Positions 46,601 through 55,798 of a stretch of DNA of 64,000 nucleotides are shown here, piece by piece. The first letter of the stretch is position 1; each line of letters opens with the position of its first letter. Source of the stretch: Nitratireductor sp. B36 (GTDB taxonomy: Bacteria; Pseudomonadota; Alphaproteobacteria; Rhizobiales; Rhizobiaceae); contig NZ_JACKZY010000002.1 in the NCBI RefSeq assembly GCF_020833685.1, positions 992,001 to 1,056,000 of the forward strand, in the 5' to 3' direction. A program made the position numbers and the translations under genes. Under the pieces are notes generated by a model that made no database searches, was not told where the DNA came from, and was given only the letters and a program-made list of their open reading frames with translations.

Positions 46601-46673
46601 GGAGCCGACCCATGGGGTGGGCCGGCTCCTGAACCCGGTCGTTGGGGACGGGGAGGTGGGGACTCGACCGGGT
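46601..46673 (+). other. Two adjacent hairpins after carbonic-anhydrase-like gene
   Basis: A 12-bp stem with one mismatch (GGAGCCGACCCA with TGGGCCGGCTCC, 46601-46629) is followed by a second inverted repeat (ACCCGGTCG at 46633-46641, CGACCGGGT at 46665-46673) with a G-rich centre. There is no U-run. This may be a stable 3' UTR or a small RNA. Confidence 0.5.
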
Positions 46674-46782
46674 GTCCCAAAGCGGACCCGCCTGCGTGGA
46701 GGTCATAAATGCAGGAAGGTCCGTTGGATGTCAGCCTGTCATGGGCGCGCTCCGTCCATCGCGCCCACGATTATGAGATGTT

Positions 46783-47397
46783 TCAGCGGCTCGAAGCAAC
46801 GCTGCCGACGGCGATGGAGCGCCCATCATTGATGGTGACCCATTTGCCGGAATGAGATGCCGACTGGCGTTTCAGATAGGTGTAGTCCGTATCCGTCCAG
46901 ACGGAAACACGCGCCTCCAGATTGTCCAGTATATAGTCCCCCATGCTGGTGACGACCGTCAGAACAGCGTGACCATCGCCGTTGGGCTGACGCACAACTG
47001 TAATCAGAAGATTGCCGGCCGGAACACCCGCGCGAATGAGGCGCCGACGCTTCTCAAGGACATAGTCCTCGCAGTCGCCATAAGCCTGTGGGTAGGACCA
47101 GTACTCTTCAATACCCCACATTTCCATGTCTGTGCGCGGCATAACCGTCGAGTTGACCGCGTTGTTGACGTCGATCATGGTCTGCCAGAGCTTGCGCGTC
47201 AGTTTGACCGGCCGCGGACGCGCCGTGGTCTGGCGGCACTCTTCCGTCTCGCGCTGGCACAGTTCGTAATGTCCGATCGGCTGGCTGGTCAGTCCGCCAA
47301 CTTTCATGAAATTGGGTGTGGCGAACGCGCTCGTGCTGAGCGCTCCGATCACCATTGATGCTGCGGCGATGAGCCGTGCGCCTTTTGAAAGCCCCAT
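46783..47397 (-). CDS. Transglutaminase-like cysteine peptidase
   Basis: A 204-residue secreted protein of the bacterial transglutaminase-like cysteine proteinase (BTLCP) family. The signal peptide is AASMVIGALSTSAFA. The catalytic triad is C109 in YPQAYGDCEDYVL, H143 in GDGHAVLTV and D158 in YILDNLEA. In relatives (the LapG group) such proteases cleave surface adhesins under c-di-GMP control; the substrate here is not known. A PilZ protein is encoded 540 bases away, on the same strand. The AT-rich stretch upstream should hold its promoter. Confidence 0.9.
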   Translation of the reverse strand: MGLSKGARLIAAASMVIGALSTSAFATPNFMKVGGLTSQPIGHYELCQRETEECRQTTARPRPVKLTRKLWQTMIDVNNAVNSTVMPRTDMEMWGIEEYWSYPQAYGDCEDYVLEKRRRLIRAGVPAGNLLITVVRQPNGDGHAVLTVVTSMGDYILDNLEARVSVWTDTDYTYLKRQSASHSGKWVTINDGRSIAVGSVASSR

Positions 47398-47940
47398 TGT
47401 CTTAACTCCCCGTTTGAGGAGACAATGACAGAGGGGAATTTATTCCAGGCAAAATTGCACAGTATAAATCGCGCTAAATGCGAATTGTATTTGGTTTTAA
47501 TAAGAATAGATTTTGAGTTTTATTTGAGGAAAATTTGTCTAAAATTGTAGCGAATTCCACAATCATACCGAAGTGCCCGGGCTGTCACGGTTTTTGGCGT
47601 TGCCGATGCGGTGTTGAGGGGGGGGGCTGCACCTCGGCGCGGTGGCGAGGTTGTCGCGAGTGTGTACGAGCTGGCGCTTTGACCCGCCCGGGAACACTAG
47701 ACCTGGTCGGTGCGAGTGAGCATGGAAGCGAGGCGGTGCCTCATTCGCGCCAGTGCGCCGTGATGGCATGTAGGTGCGCGCCAACGACGATATCGGAGTT
47801 GACCGCAGCCGTCGTGCTATGTGAGCTTGCAAGGCTCACTCACTTCATTTCAGGCCTGGAAGCCTCTCGTCGCCCGAGAGAGGGAGGTCATTGCTGGAAA
47901 ATCAGAAAGCCAGGAGGCGTGGATCGGCGCCCTACGGAAA
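47398..47940. other. Long gene-free region
   Basis: About 540 bases without a gene I can support. The first 170 are AT-rich (47440-47570), fitting a promoter for the protease gene. The remainder is GC-rich, with a run of nine Gs near 47619 and small hairpins such as GTGAGC / GCTCAC (47821-47839) and CCTCTCG / CGAGAGAGG (near 47854-47880). An open frame over it has no protein-like features. Confidence 0.55.
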
Positions 47941-48558
47941 TCAGACTTCCGCCGGCAGGGAGAACTCTGCCTCTAGGGCCTGGCGATCCTGAATGCTGGC
48001 GAATTCGATGGCGACGCCGTCGTCGAAGTGACGGACCACCTGACCTCGCATTGTGCCAATATGAACCTGCGTGCCACGTTCGGGCCTGACTTCGCTCTCA
48101 ATGGCGGCCCCGGAGAGCGATAGGTCGATAATGCGGCAACGATACTCGCGACCGTCCGGCAGACGCAGGACGCTGATCGGATTGCGTGGCGCGATGCGCT
48201 CGTGACGGCGATCTTCAGGCAGATCCAGTTCGTGCTTGTTGGCCAGCCAGGTAAGCTGGGCCGCGAGTTTATCACGCTTGCGCTCCGAGGCGACCACCGT
48301 CATGGCGAAACCATCACGGTTGACCCGGATAATTTCACCTTCAATGCGACCGACATGATCGAGATAGGCGATCACGCGCTCACCCTGTCGTCCGGATCGC
48401 TGGGCAATCAGGCAGACATCACCCGGCGACATATCTGTCACCCGGCAAGCATGCTCGCTACGGTCTTCCAGCATGAAGCGGCCGTAGATCGACACTTTCA
48501 CGCGCTGAAAACTGCGTCGCTCATCGTCCAGATTGGACCGGTTTATCGCCGCTGACAT
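47941..48558 (-). CDS. Two-PilZ-domain protein
   Basis: A 205-residue cytoplasmic protein with two PilZ-type domains. The first has RRSFQRVKVSIYGRFML and VTDMSPGDVCLIA; the second has RRHERIAPRNPISVLRL and IIDLSLSGAAIES. In both the RxxxR and (D/N)xSxxG motifs for c-di-GMP are present, although the first has D-M-S-P-G with one residue less. It is thus a likely c-di-GMP effector. The domain order, two near repeats, is common in Hyphomicrobiales. No diguanylate cyclase is in the window. Confidence 0.88.
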   Translation of the reverse strand: MSAAINRSNLDDERRSFQRVKVSIYGRFMLEDRSEHACRVTDMSPGDVCLIAQRSGRQGERVIAYLDHVGRIEGEIIRVNRDGFAMTVVASERKRDKLAAQLTWLANKHELDLPEDRRHERIAPRNPISVLRLPDGREYRCRIIDLSLSGAAIESEVRPERGTQVHIGTMRGQVVRHFDDGVAIEFASIQDRQALEAEFSLPAEV

Positions 48559-48650
48559 GGTGGTATGCGCTCTTCGCTCTGGCGGTTCTTGCTGCCCTAA
48601 ACAGGCAGCGCAATGTTATGCCTAAGCGGTTAACAAGCGGTAAGAGGCAA

Positions 48651-49289
48651 CTATGCGTTGCGTCCCCCGTCAAAAACCACCAGATGGCGGAAGCGTCGCC
48701 CTTGTCCAGGTTCGATCAGGCTGTCCGTGATGGAGCGTTTTTCGGGAACCAGCGGGGGAACCTCAACCGCGGGCCGGTTTTTAAGAAGCACTGGTTCGCG
48801 ATCGGCATCTATGAGACGAAGAGACGTTACTTCGCAGTCAACGAGACTCTCTGCGCCCAGCCAGAAAGGCTTTTCGCAGGCGAGGAGGGAGCCCATGGCG
48901 CGGGGGCTTTCCATGCCGCCTTCCAAAGGCAGCATCAAAAGCTCGAAGGCTGCTTTGTCGCCGGCCTTGTTCTTTCCGTCGAATGTTAGGATGACGACGG
49001 ATTTCATGTCGAAGACACTGCGCGCGAGCTTCCCCACGACAGTCTGATCGCGGCCGGCCCATAAAGATGCAAAGGAAAGGCCCTTCAGCTCTTTTCCAAA
49101 TGTGGCACACAGTCTGGTGCCGGCGAGGCGGAACACGGCTTCGCCCCGTGCATCCTTCTCGAGAATAAATGTATCTGCCAGAAGGGATTTGATCTCTGCC
49201 GGCTCAACTTCCGTGCGCCTGGGGGCCGGACGATTGCCACGCAACCTGTTCCAATATTGGAACAACGTTACCGAACCATCATGTCTCAT
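48651..49289 (-). CDS. PAS-domain protein (PAS_5 family)
   Basis: A 212-residue soluble protein with a single PAS-like domain of the type found as stand-alone proteins in rhizobia. It opens with SVTLFQYWNRLRGNRPAPRR and has FILEKDARGEAVFRLAGTRL and LSFASLWAGRDQTVV. The family is typical of alphaproteobacteria; its ligand and partner are unknown. The ATG at 49289 has GGAG and AAGAGG upstream; the frame extends 40 codons further without homology. It is 92 bases upstream of the PilZ gene on the same strand, so they may be one transcript. A perfect 18-bp palindrome lies at codons 9-14. Confidence 0.83.
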   Translation of the reverse strand: MRHDGSVTLFQYWNRLRGNRPAPRRTEVEPAEIKSLLADTFILEKDARGEAVFRLAGTRLCATFGKELKGLSFASLWAGRDQTVVGKLARSVFDMKSVVILTFDGKNKAGDKAAFELLMLPLEGGMESPRAMGSLLACEKPFWLGAESLVDCEVTSLRLIDADREPVLLKNRPAVEVPPLVPEKRSITDSLIEPGQGRRFRHLVVFDGGRNA

Positions 49290-49628
49290 GCCTCTTGGCT
49301 CCTTACTTTCGGCCCGGGCCTGTCTCATAGGCGGACAGGTGCGGGCATTTTCAATAGCGACATGTGGATGGGGTGCAGGTTGCGTGCCAAAGCGCCCGAG
49401 GTTGTTCACCTCACCGTTTTGTTAAGGTTAAAAAAGAGTTTCATTTGTAGGGATTCGCCGAAGCTGGCAGGGTTTTGGGAGATAGCAAGGCCGAATCATT
49501 GGCAGGCAGATACGGGCAGGACCGAAGTTCTGAATAGAACAAGAACCGGCAGGGGGGCTCGGCAAAGCCGTTCAGGTTGTTTGACCTGAACGGCTTTTTT
49601 CCTTCAGACAGGTCTGCTAGGCAAAATC
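49290..49628. other. Intergenic region with an unassigned structured RNA
   Basis: About 340 bases between the divergent PAS and rhomboid genes. The right half carries a small hairpin (GTTCT / AGAAC with a GAAT loop, 49527-49540) and then a strong terminator, both on the plus strand. No open reading frame is convincing. Candidate for a small RNA or a regulated leader. Confidence 0.5.
49564..49597 (+). terminator. Strong terminator upstream of rhomboid gene
   Basis: AAAGCCGTTCAGGT and ACCTGAACGGCTTT form a perfect 14-bp stem with a six-base loop, followed by TTTT. It ends 30 bases before the rhomboid start, and no plus-strand gene precedes it in this interval. It must end a small transcript or an attenuated leader. 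Confidence 0.85.
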
Positions 49629-50378
49629 ATGAACAGTGAAGAAGACCGCCGCGCGGAGCTGTCTGCGCAAAACGAGACCCTACCGCATCACAGCGATGAC
49701 GGACGCGAACCGGTGTTCAATCTGGCGCCTGTAGTGACGGGCCTAGGCCTTCTGTGCATCGCCATCTACGCGGTGGAAGCGTTCTGGCTTAACTTCGATC
49801 AGCAGATTTGGCTGATGGTCCACTTCGCGTTCATTCCCTTTCGCTACACGGGGCCGGTGGCGACGGATCTCTATGCCCTGACCAGTCCTGTCACCTATTC
49901 GTTTCTGCATGGGAGCTGGGGCCATCTGCTCGTGAACATGGTGTGGCTCGCCGCGTTCGGCTCTCCGCTTGCCAACCGGATTGGTGCGATCAGATTCCTT
50001 TGTTTCTGGGTGGCCGGAGCTTTGGCCGCAGTGGCGCTTCACTTTTTCCTTTACCCTTCATCGATGGTTCCGCTCGTGGGGGCTTCCGGTTCGATCTCGG
50101 CGATGATGGGAGCAGCAGCTCGGTTTGCCTTCCGGGTCGATCGCCGGGCGCAGAAGCCGGCGTTCACCGGCCCGGTCCTGCCGGTATCAGTGGTTTTGAG
50201 GTCGCGCATGGTGCTGGTCTTTCTTGGTGTTTGGATGGTTGCAAACCTCGTGACGGGCCTATTCAGCGGGACCGCGGTCGATGGGCCACAGATCGCATGG
50301 GAGGCCCATATCGGTGGCTTTCTTCTGGGATTTTTTGGCGTTCGGGCATTCGAACCCGGTCAGGCTGCCCGTTACTAG
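49629..50378 (+). CDS. Rhomboid-family intramembrane protease
   Basis: A 249-residue multi-span membrane protein. The catalytic serine is S153 in VGASGSISAMM and the catalytic histidine H227 in AWEAHIGGFLLGFF. The HGSWGHLLVNMVWLAAFGSP block supplies the oxyanion residues. About six to seven membrane helices follow a 30-residue soluble start. Rhomboids cut membrane proteins within the bilayer; the substrate is unknown. It is preceded by a strong terminator and followed, after about 97 bases, by the CBS gene. Confidence 0.93.
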   Translation: MNSEEDRRAELSAQNETLPHHSDDGREPVFNLAPVVTGLGLLCIAIYAVEAFWLNFDQQIWLMVHFAFIPFRYTGPVATDLYALTSPVTYSFLHGSWGHLLVNMVWLAAFGSPLANRIGAIRFLCFWVAGALAAVALHFFLYPSSMVPLVGASGSISAMMGAAARFAFRVDRRAQKPAFTGPVLPVSVVLRSRMVLVFLGVWMVANLVTGLFSGTAVDGPQIAWEAHIGGFLLGFFGVRAFEPGQAARY

Positions 50379-50475
50379 ATTCGGCTACTTGTTGAGCGCC
50401 TGATGGAATTGCGACACTTGCCAAGCCGTCTTGCTCGGCGCAACATTGGCTTGTTGCGAGGAGAAGGAGATTGCC

Positions 50476-50907
50476 ATGACGGTGAAGGCCATTCTGGACG
50501 CCAAAGGGCGCAATGTCGTCACCATTGCCCCAGATATGAAGCTCGCGGACGCAGCAAAGCTTCTGTCGGAACGCGGTATCGGTGCCGTCGTGGTGACCGA
50601 GCGCGATGGCCGTATTGCCGGCATATTGTCGGAACGCGACATTGTGCGCGTTGTCGGCAGGGATGGTGCTGTTGCTCTCGATCAGCCGATTTCCAGGGTT
50701 ATGACGTCGAAGGTGCAGCGCTGTCATGAGCAGAACACCATCAACGAGGTCATGCAGATCATGACCACGGGACGTTTTCGCCATCTCCCAGTGGAAGAAA
50801 ACGGCAAGATTGCCGGCATCATTTCCATCGGAGACGTGGTCAAGAAGCGGATCGAGGATGTGGAGCGTGAGGCGGAAGACATCCGCAGCTACATCGCCAC
50901 AGCCTGA
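50476..50907 (+). CDS. Two-CBS-domain protein
   Basis: A 143-residue cytoplasmic protein with a pair of CBS domains (a Bateman module). The first runs through NVVTIAPDMKLADAAKLL to GILSERDIVRVVG, the second through RCHEQNTINEVMQIM to GIISIGDVVKKRIEDV. These modules sense adenine nucleotides and similar ligands; no effector domain is attached, so it may regulate a partner. GAAGGAGA precedes ATG 50476. It is common in alphaproteobacteria beside housekeeping genes. Confidence 0.92.
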   Translation: MTVKAILDAKGRNVVTIAPDMKLADAAKLLSERGIGAVVVTERDGRIAGILSERDIVRVVGRDGAVALDQPISRVMTSKVQRCHEQNTINEVMQIMTTGRFRHLPVEENGKIAGIISIGDVVKKRIEDVEREAEDIRSYIATA

Positions 50908-50914
50908 AAAATGA

Positions 50915-50936
50915 GAGGCTGCCTTTCGGCAGCCTC
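50915..50936. terminator. Hairpin between CBS and YjhX-like genes
   Basis: GAGGCTGCC and GGCAGCCTC form a perfect 9-bp stem with loop TTTC. It lies seven bases past the CBS gene stop and seven bases from the convergent YjhX-like gene end. There is no clear U-run, so it may be a bidirectional but weak terminator. Confidence 0.6.
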
Positions 50937-50943
50937 GCCCAAC

Positions 50944-51201
50944 CTAGCGGTTGTCACCTTGTGAGCGAACCAATTCCAGTCCGCGTCTTGTAATGCGGTA
51001 AGGTCCGCCATTGCGCGACTTGATTGCGCGTTTGCGTTTGATTTTTCTGAAGATGATCATGTCGAGGCCGGGGAAATACCAGCCATCGCGGGTGATGCAG
51101 TTCAGTTCGATGATCTGGCCGCGGTCATCTTTCTCAATGTCTATGCGGCCGCCCTGCGCCAATATGTGCAGGATGCGCTGTTCTGCGCGGGAAATGTCCA
51201 T
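50944..51201 (-). CDS. YjhX/TopAI-family toxin
   Basis: An 85-residue protein that matches the YjhX (UPF0386) family over its whole length: MDISRAEQRILHILAQGG, DIEKDDRGQIIELNCITRDG and KSRNGGPYRITRRGLELV. In E. coli the homologue TopAI inhibits topoisomerase I and is paired with the antitoxin YjhQ, a GNAT-type protein. Here no gene is adjacent on the same strand. Two GNAT genes lie 1.8-2.8 kb away on the other strand beyond gatB. A perfect palindrome lies 25 bases upstream of the start. Toxicity is inferred from the family. Confidence 0.85.
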   Translation of the reverse strand: MDISRAEQRILHILAQGGRIDIEKDDRGQIIELNCITRDGWYFPGLDMIIFRKIKRKRAIKSRNGGPYRITRRGLELVRSQGDNR

Positions 51202-51225
51202 TTCTTGAAGTCCTGGAAAAAACCA

Positions 51226-51241
51226 GTGGCCAAATGGCCAC
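51226..51241. promoter_or_regulatory. Palindrome upstream of YjhX-like gene
   Basis: GTGGCCA and TGGCCAC form a perfect dyad with a two-base centre, 25 bases upstream of the YjhX-like start codon. Toxin-antitoxin operons are often autoregulated at such sites, but no DNA-binding partner is visible. Confidence 0.4.
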
Positions 51242-51489
51242 AAAACATCGCCGCGCCATCTCTGGATGGTGCGGGGGTTTCAAGGTTTTCTCGCCCCGAC
51301 CCTGTCTTCGTTCAGGTTCGGGGCCTTACCGGGCCTCAAGGCTGATGGACATAAAAACTCCGTTGGTTCGGAGGTTTCATAATGCAAACTTCGGCAGGAA
51401 TAAAGCGCTTGGCTTGCCACACGAGAGTGTTTGGTCTAGCGAATGCGCATCCAACTTCGAACCATCCGACTGCACGGCACCGTGAACCC

Positions 51490-52984
<1,495 letters not shown>

Positions 52985-52992
<8 letters not shown>

Positions 52993-53494
52993 TAACGGCA
53001 TGGATTTTTTCGTACGCACGGCAAGCGAGCGGGACTTGCCCGCCGTGCGTGCGCTTCTCGTGCAGACGTGGCACGACACCTATGACCCGATCTATGGGCG
53101 CGAGCGTGTGGTTGAAATTACCGATAGTTGGCATTCTCTGGATGCACTGAGCGCGCGTCTGAAACGGCCACACTCGGAATTCGTTCTGGCAGACAATGGC
53201 CGGCTGATTGGCGGCATGGCGTTTGCGGTGGCCGGAAAAGACGGCAAGGAAATCCAGCTGCACCAGCTCTATGTGCATCCTGAATGCCAGGGACAAGGCA
53301 TCGGAATGGCGCTTTTCTCCGAGATCGCTCAATGCTTTCCGGAAGCGCGTGAAATCACGCTCGAGGTTGAAGAGGCGAACAGCAGGGCAAGAGCCTTTTA
53401 CGCACATCTGGGATTTGAGGAGGTTGGGAGAAGCGGCGACTGCGGTGGTGCGGGCTTCGAGCTGCCGGCGCTCATTTATCGCCGGGGGCTTTGA
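52985..53494 (+). CDS. GNAT-family N-acetyltransferase
   Basis: A 169-residue acetyltransferase. The acetyl-CoA pocket is in [20 protein letters not shown], the Q/R-x-x-G-x-G/A motif, and the C-terminal strand region is in [19 protein letters not shown]. The substrate is unknown. It overlaps gatB by eight bases; a second start (ATG at 53000) is possible. Its last codons overlap a second GNAT gene in TTGA, so the three are likely one operon. Confidence 0.88.
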
Positions 53495-53979
53495 AGGTGA
53501 CGGGTGAGGGAGCGCGCACCGAAGGACTGTTGATACGAATCGCTGAAAGGCGTGATGTGGGGGCCATTGTCGCTCTCTTCGCTGCAGATGCGTTGGGTGG
53601 CCACGGCGATACGACCGAAGCGGAAGCGGCAGGGGCTTATCTTGCGGCATTCGAGCGCATCAGCCGTAGCCCGAACGATACGCTTTATGTGGCAGAACTG
53701 AACGGCGAGATCGTCGGTACATTCCAGACAACGCTCATTCCGGGAATGCCGGGTCGCGGTGGTACAAGCTTTCAGATCGAGGCTGTGCAGACGCGGCAGG
53801 ATATGCGCGGCCGTGGAATAGGCGCGTTGATGATCAACCACGCCGTTTCAAAGGCGAGGGCGGCCAATGCACGTCTGGTACAGCTTATGTCCAATGAGAC
53901 GCGCGAGCGCGCGCACGGGTTTTATGAGCGGCTTGGCTTTGCCAAAAGTCATGTCGGTTTCAAGATGAAGCTGAAATGA
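53491..53979 (+). CDS. GNAT-family N-acetyltransferase
   Basis: A 162-residue acetyltransferase with the acetyl-CoA motif in QTRQDMRGRGIGALMINHAV and the closing ETRERAHGFYERLGFAKSHV. It differs from the preceding GNAT and is not a recent duplicate. The start is uncertain: TTG at 53491, overlapping the upstream stop as TTGA, or GTG at 53497. The substrate is unknown. It is followed by about 100 bases and then the complex I subunit gene. Confidence 0.87.
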   Translation: MKVTGEGARTEGLLIRIAERRDVGAIVALFAADALGGHGDTTEAEAAGAYLAAFERISRSPNDTLYVAELNGEIVGTFQTTLIPGMPGRGGTSFQIEAVQTRQDMRGRGIGALMINHAVSKARAANARLVQLMSNETRERAHGFYERLGFAKSHVGFKMKLK

Positions 53980-54081
53980 CTCTGGAGGATCGACTGGAGG
54001 TCTTGCCTTCCGGCGCAGCGGACGCCATAACGCCAACCACGAGCCATCTGTGACGATGACAGCGAGCGACTTGAGGACGCC

Positions 54082-54480
54082 ATGAAGAAGTTTTTGCTTC
54101 AGTTTTTCACCTGGTGGAACGGCCAGACGCTGGGCACGCGCTTCCACACGTGGCGCAAGGGCACACGCGTCGGTGAAGACGAATTCGGAAACATCTATTA
54201 TGAAGGTGGTAAGGATTCCGAGGGACGCACGCGCCGCTGGGTGATCTATAATGGCATTTCCGATGCTTCGCTCGTTCCGCCCGGTTGGCATGGCTGGCTG
54301 CACCACCGTGTCGACGTGGCGCCTGTCGACGAGAACTACACGCCGCGCGAGTGGCAGAAACCGCATCTTCCTAATCTGACCGGCTCCCCCGCAGCCTACC
54401 GTCCGAAAGGTTCGATTGCCACTGGGGCGGATCGCCCGCGTGTGACTGGCGACTATGACGCCTGGACGCCCGGCGGCTGA
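54082..54480 (+). CDS. Complex I NDUFA12-like subunit
   Basis: A 132-residue accessory subunit of NADH:ubiquinone oxidoreductase, related to mitochondrial NDUFA12 (B17.2). Visible conserved blocks are TLGTRFHTWRKGTRVGEDE, GNIYYEGGKD, RRWVIYNGISDASLVPPGWH and GWLHHRVDVAP. This subunit is known from alphaproteobacteria and mitochondria; the main nuo operon is not in the window. The order of NDUFA12, DUF2155, aat, accC, accB is a familiar Hyphomicrobiales arrangement. Confidence 0.93.
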   Translation: MKKFLLQFFTWWNGQTLGTRFHTWRKGTRVGEDEFGNIYYEGGKDSEGRTRRWVIYNGISDASLVPPGWHGWLHHRVDVAPVDENYTPREWQKPHLPNLTGSPAAYRPKGSIATGADRPRVTGDYDAWTPGG

Positions 54481-54563
54481 GGCTGATCGCTGATCTCGCC
54501 ACAATTGCGCAGTAGATTGCTGTTCGTCCATACGGACGCACAAAGGACGATCTGAACCATCGA

Positions 54564-54617
54564 TAGAGCATCGGAACCAGCCGAATACCGGATTCCACTT
54601 TTCGGTCTGATGCTCTA
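54564..54617. repeat. Palindromic intergenic repeat
   Basis: TAGAGCATC and GATGCTCTA form the outer stem, CCGAA and TTCGG an inner stem, around GATTCCAC. The form (an AGAGCATC arm with a CCACTTTTC centre) resembles the extragenic palindromes scattered over rhizobial genomes. It lies between the complex I gene and the DUF2155 gene. No second copy was seen in this window. Confidence 0.6.
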
Positions 54618-54696
54618 GTCGTAAGCTTGACCGGGTTCTGGGCGATTCCGTCTGGTTGTCAGAGCTTGCAAGCGAACAAAACGGGTGTGGAGCCAT

Positions 54697-55119
54697 ATGA
54701 AGTCAGGCCAGAAGAAAAACGCCAGTTTCGGGCTGCTTATGGCGATGGGACTGGCGATAATGGCGACTGCGCCGGTCCAGGCTGCCAGAATCAAGCATCC
54801 GGTTGCCGAATTTACGGGTATCGACAAGATTACCGGACGAATCATCGCCTTTGATGTTTACATGGACGAGACAGTTCAGTTCGGAGCGCTGCAGGTCACG
54901 CCGCGGGTTTGTTACACGTCCGAGGAAACCGAAGAGCCACGCACCGACGCGTTTGTGGAAGTGGATGAGATCACCCTGGACCGGGAGATTCGACGCATCT
55001 TCACGGGCTGGATGCTTGCCGAGAGCCCTGGTCTGAACGCCGTCGAGCATGCGGTCTACGATGTCTGGCTCAAGGGCTGCAAGGAAGACACTGACGTACC
55101 CCCGCCGGAAACCAACTGA
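54697..55119 (+). CDS. DUF2155 secreted protein
   Basis: A 140-residue protein with an N-terminal signal (FGLLMAMGLAIMATAPVQA). The core of the DUF2155 family is visible in DKITGRIIAFDVYMDETVQF, VTPRVCYTSEETEEPRTDAF, IFTGWMLAESPGLNAVEH and YDVWLKGCKE. The family is of unknown function and alphaproteobacterial. Two cysteines may form a disulphide. The ATG at 54697 has GGAG just before it; the frame is open four codons upstream. It is convergent with aat, 11 bases between the stops. Confidence 0.88.
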   Translation: MKSGQKKNASFGLLMAMGLAIMATAPVQAARIKHPVAEFTGIDKITGRIIAFDVYMDETVQFGALQVTPRVCYTSEETEEPRTDAFVEVDEITLDREIRRIFTGWMLAESPGLNAVEHAVYDVWLKGCKEDTDVPPPETN

Positions 55120-55130
55120 TCTGAGCTCCG

Positions 55131-55751
55131 TTACGGATTGAAGCGGGCTTCACCGCTCTGCAGGGCCTCCTGCAAGAGCTGCTCGTAGCGGGCTCTGGGG
55201 ACATCTATCGCCCCAAATTGCTTCAGATGCGGCGTGGTGAATTGCGTATCGAGGAGCATGAAGCCCTGTGCGCGCAGGCGCTCCACAAGGTGAGCAAGAC
55301 AGATTTTTGACGCGTCGGTGCGGCGCGAGAACATGCTCTCACCAAAGAAAGCGCGCCCCAAGGTCACCCCGTACAGCCCGCCGACCAACCCTTCATCCGT
55401 CCAGGCTTCCACGGTGTGGCAATGGTCATTTTCAAACAAAAGCCCGTAGGCTTCGCGGATCGGAGCATTGATCCACGTTTCATCGCTGTCGCGCCTCGCT
55501 TCTGCACAGCCTTCAATGACCCCGTCAAAGTCTGTGTCGAAAGCAATGCGAAAAGGGTTGCGACGCAGGCGCTTTGCCAGGCTTTTGGGAACGTGAAACG
55601 CATCCAGTGGGATGATGCCACGCGTCTCTGGCCGCACCCAAAAAACCTCCGGATCCTCCGCGCTTTCCGCCATCGGGAAAACCCCGGTGGCGTATGCCCG
55701 AAGAAGAAGATCCGGAGGAATCCGAAATCCTGGTGCGAAAGGTCGTGCCAT
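55131..55751 (-). CDS. aat: Leucyl/phenylalanyl-tRNA--protein transferase
   Basis: Adds Leu or Phe to N-terminal Arg/Lys of proteins, marking them for ClpAP degradation (N-degron path). About 206 residues. The blocks [59 protein letters not shown] and [20 protein letters not shown] are all present. The ATG at 55751 is chosen over a TTG three codons upstream. It is the last gene of the accB-accC-aat set on the minus strand. Confidence 0.95.
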   Translation of the reverse strand: MARPFAPGFRIPPDLLLRAYATGVFPMAESAEDPEVFWVRPETRGIIPLDAFHVPKSLAKRLRRNPFRIAFDTDFDGVIEGCAEARRDSDETWINAPIREAYGLLFENDHCHTVEAWTDEGLVGGLYGVTLGRAFFGESMFSRRTDASKICLAHLVERLRAQGFMLLDTQFTTPHLKQFGAIDVPRARYEQLLQEALQSGEARFNP

Positions 55752-55798
55752 CGTGTCCAACCGGCGCGGCGCCGGAGAATCACAGCGAGCGGCGAGCC

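Noticed and set aside
47535-48089. 184-codon open frame over the gap and the PilZ gene end
   Set aside because: The composition is unlike protein, it runs into the PilZ gene on the other strand, and it has no ribosome-binding site or known motif.
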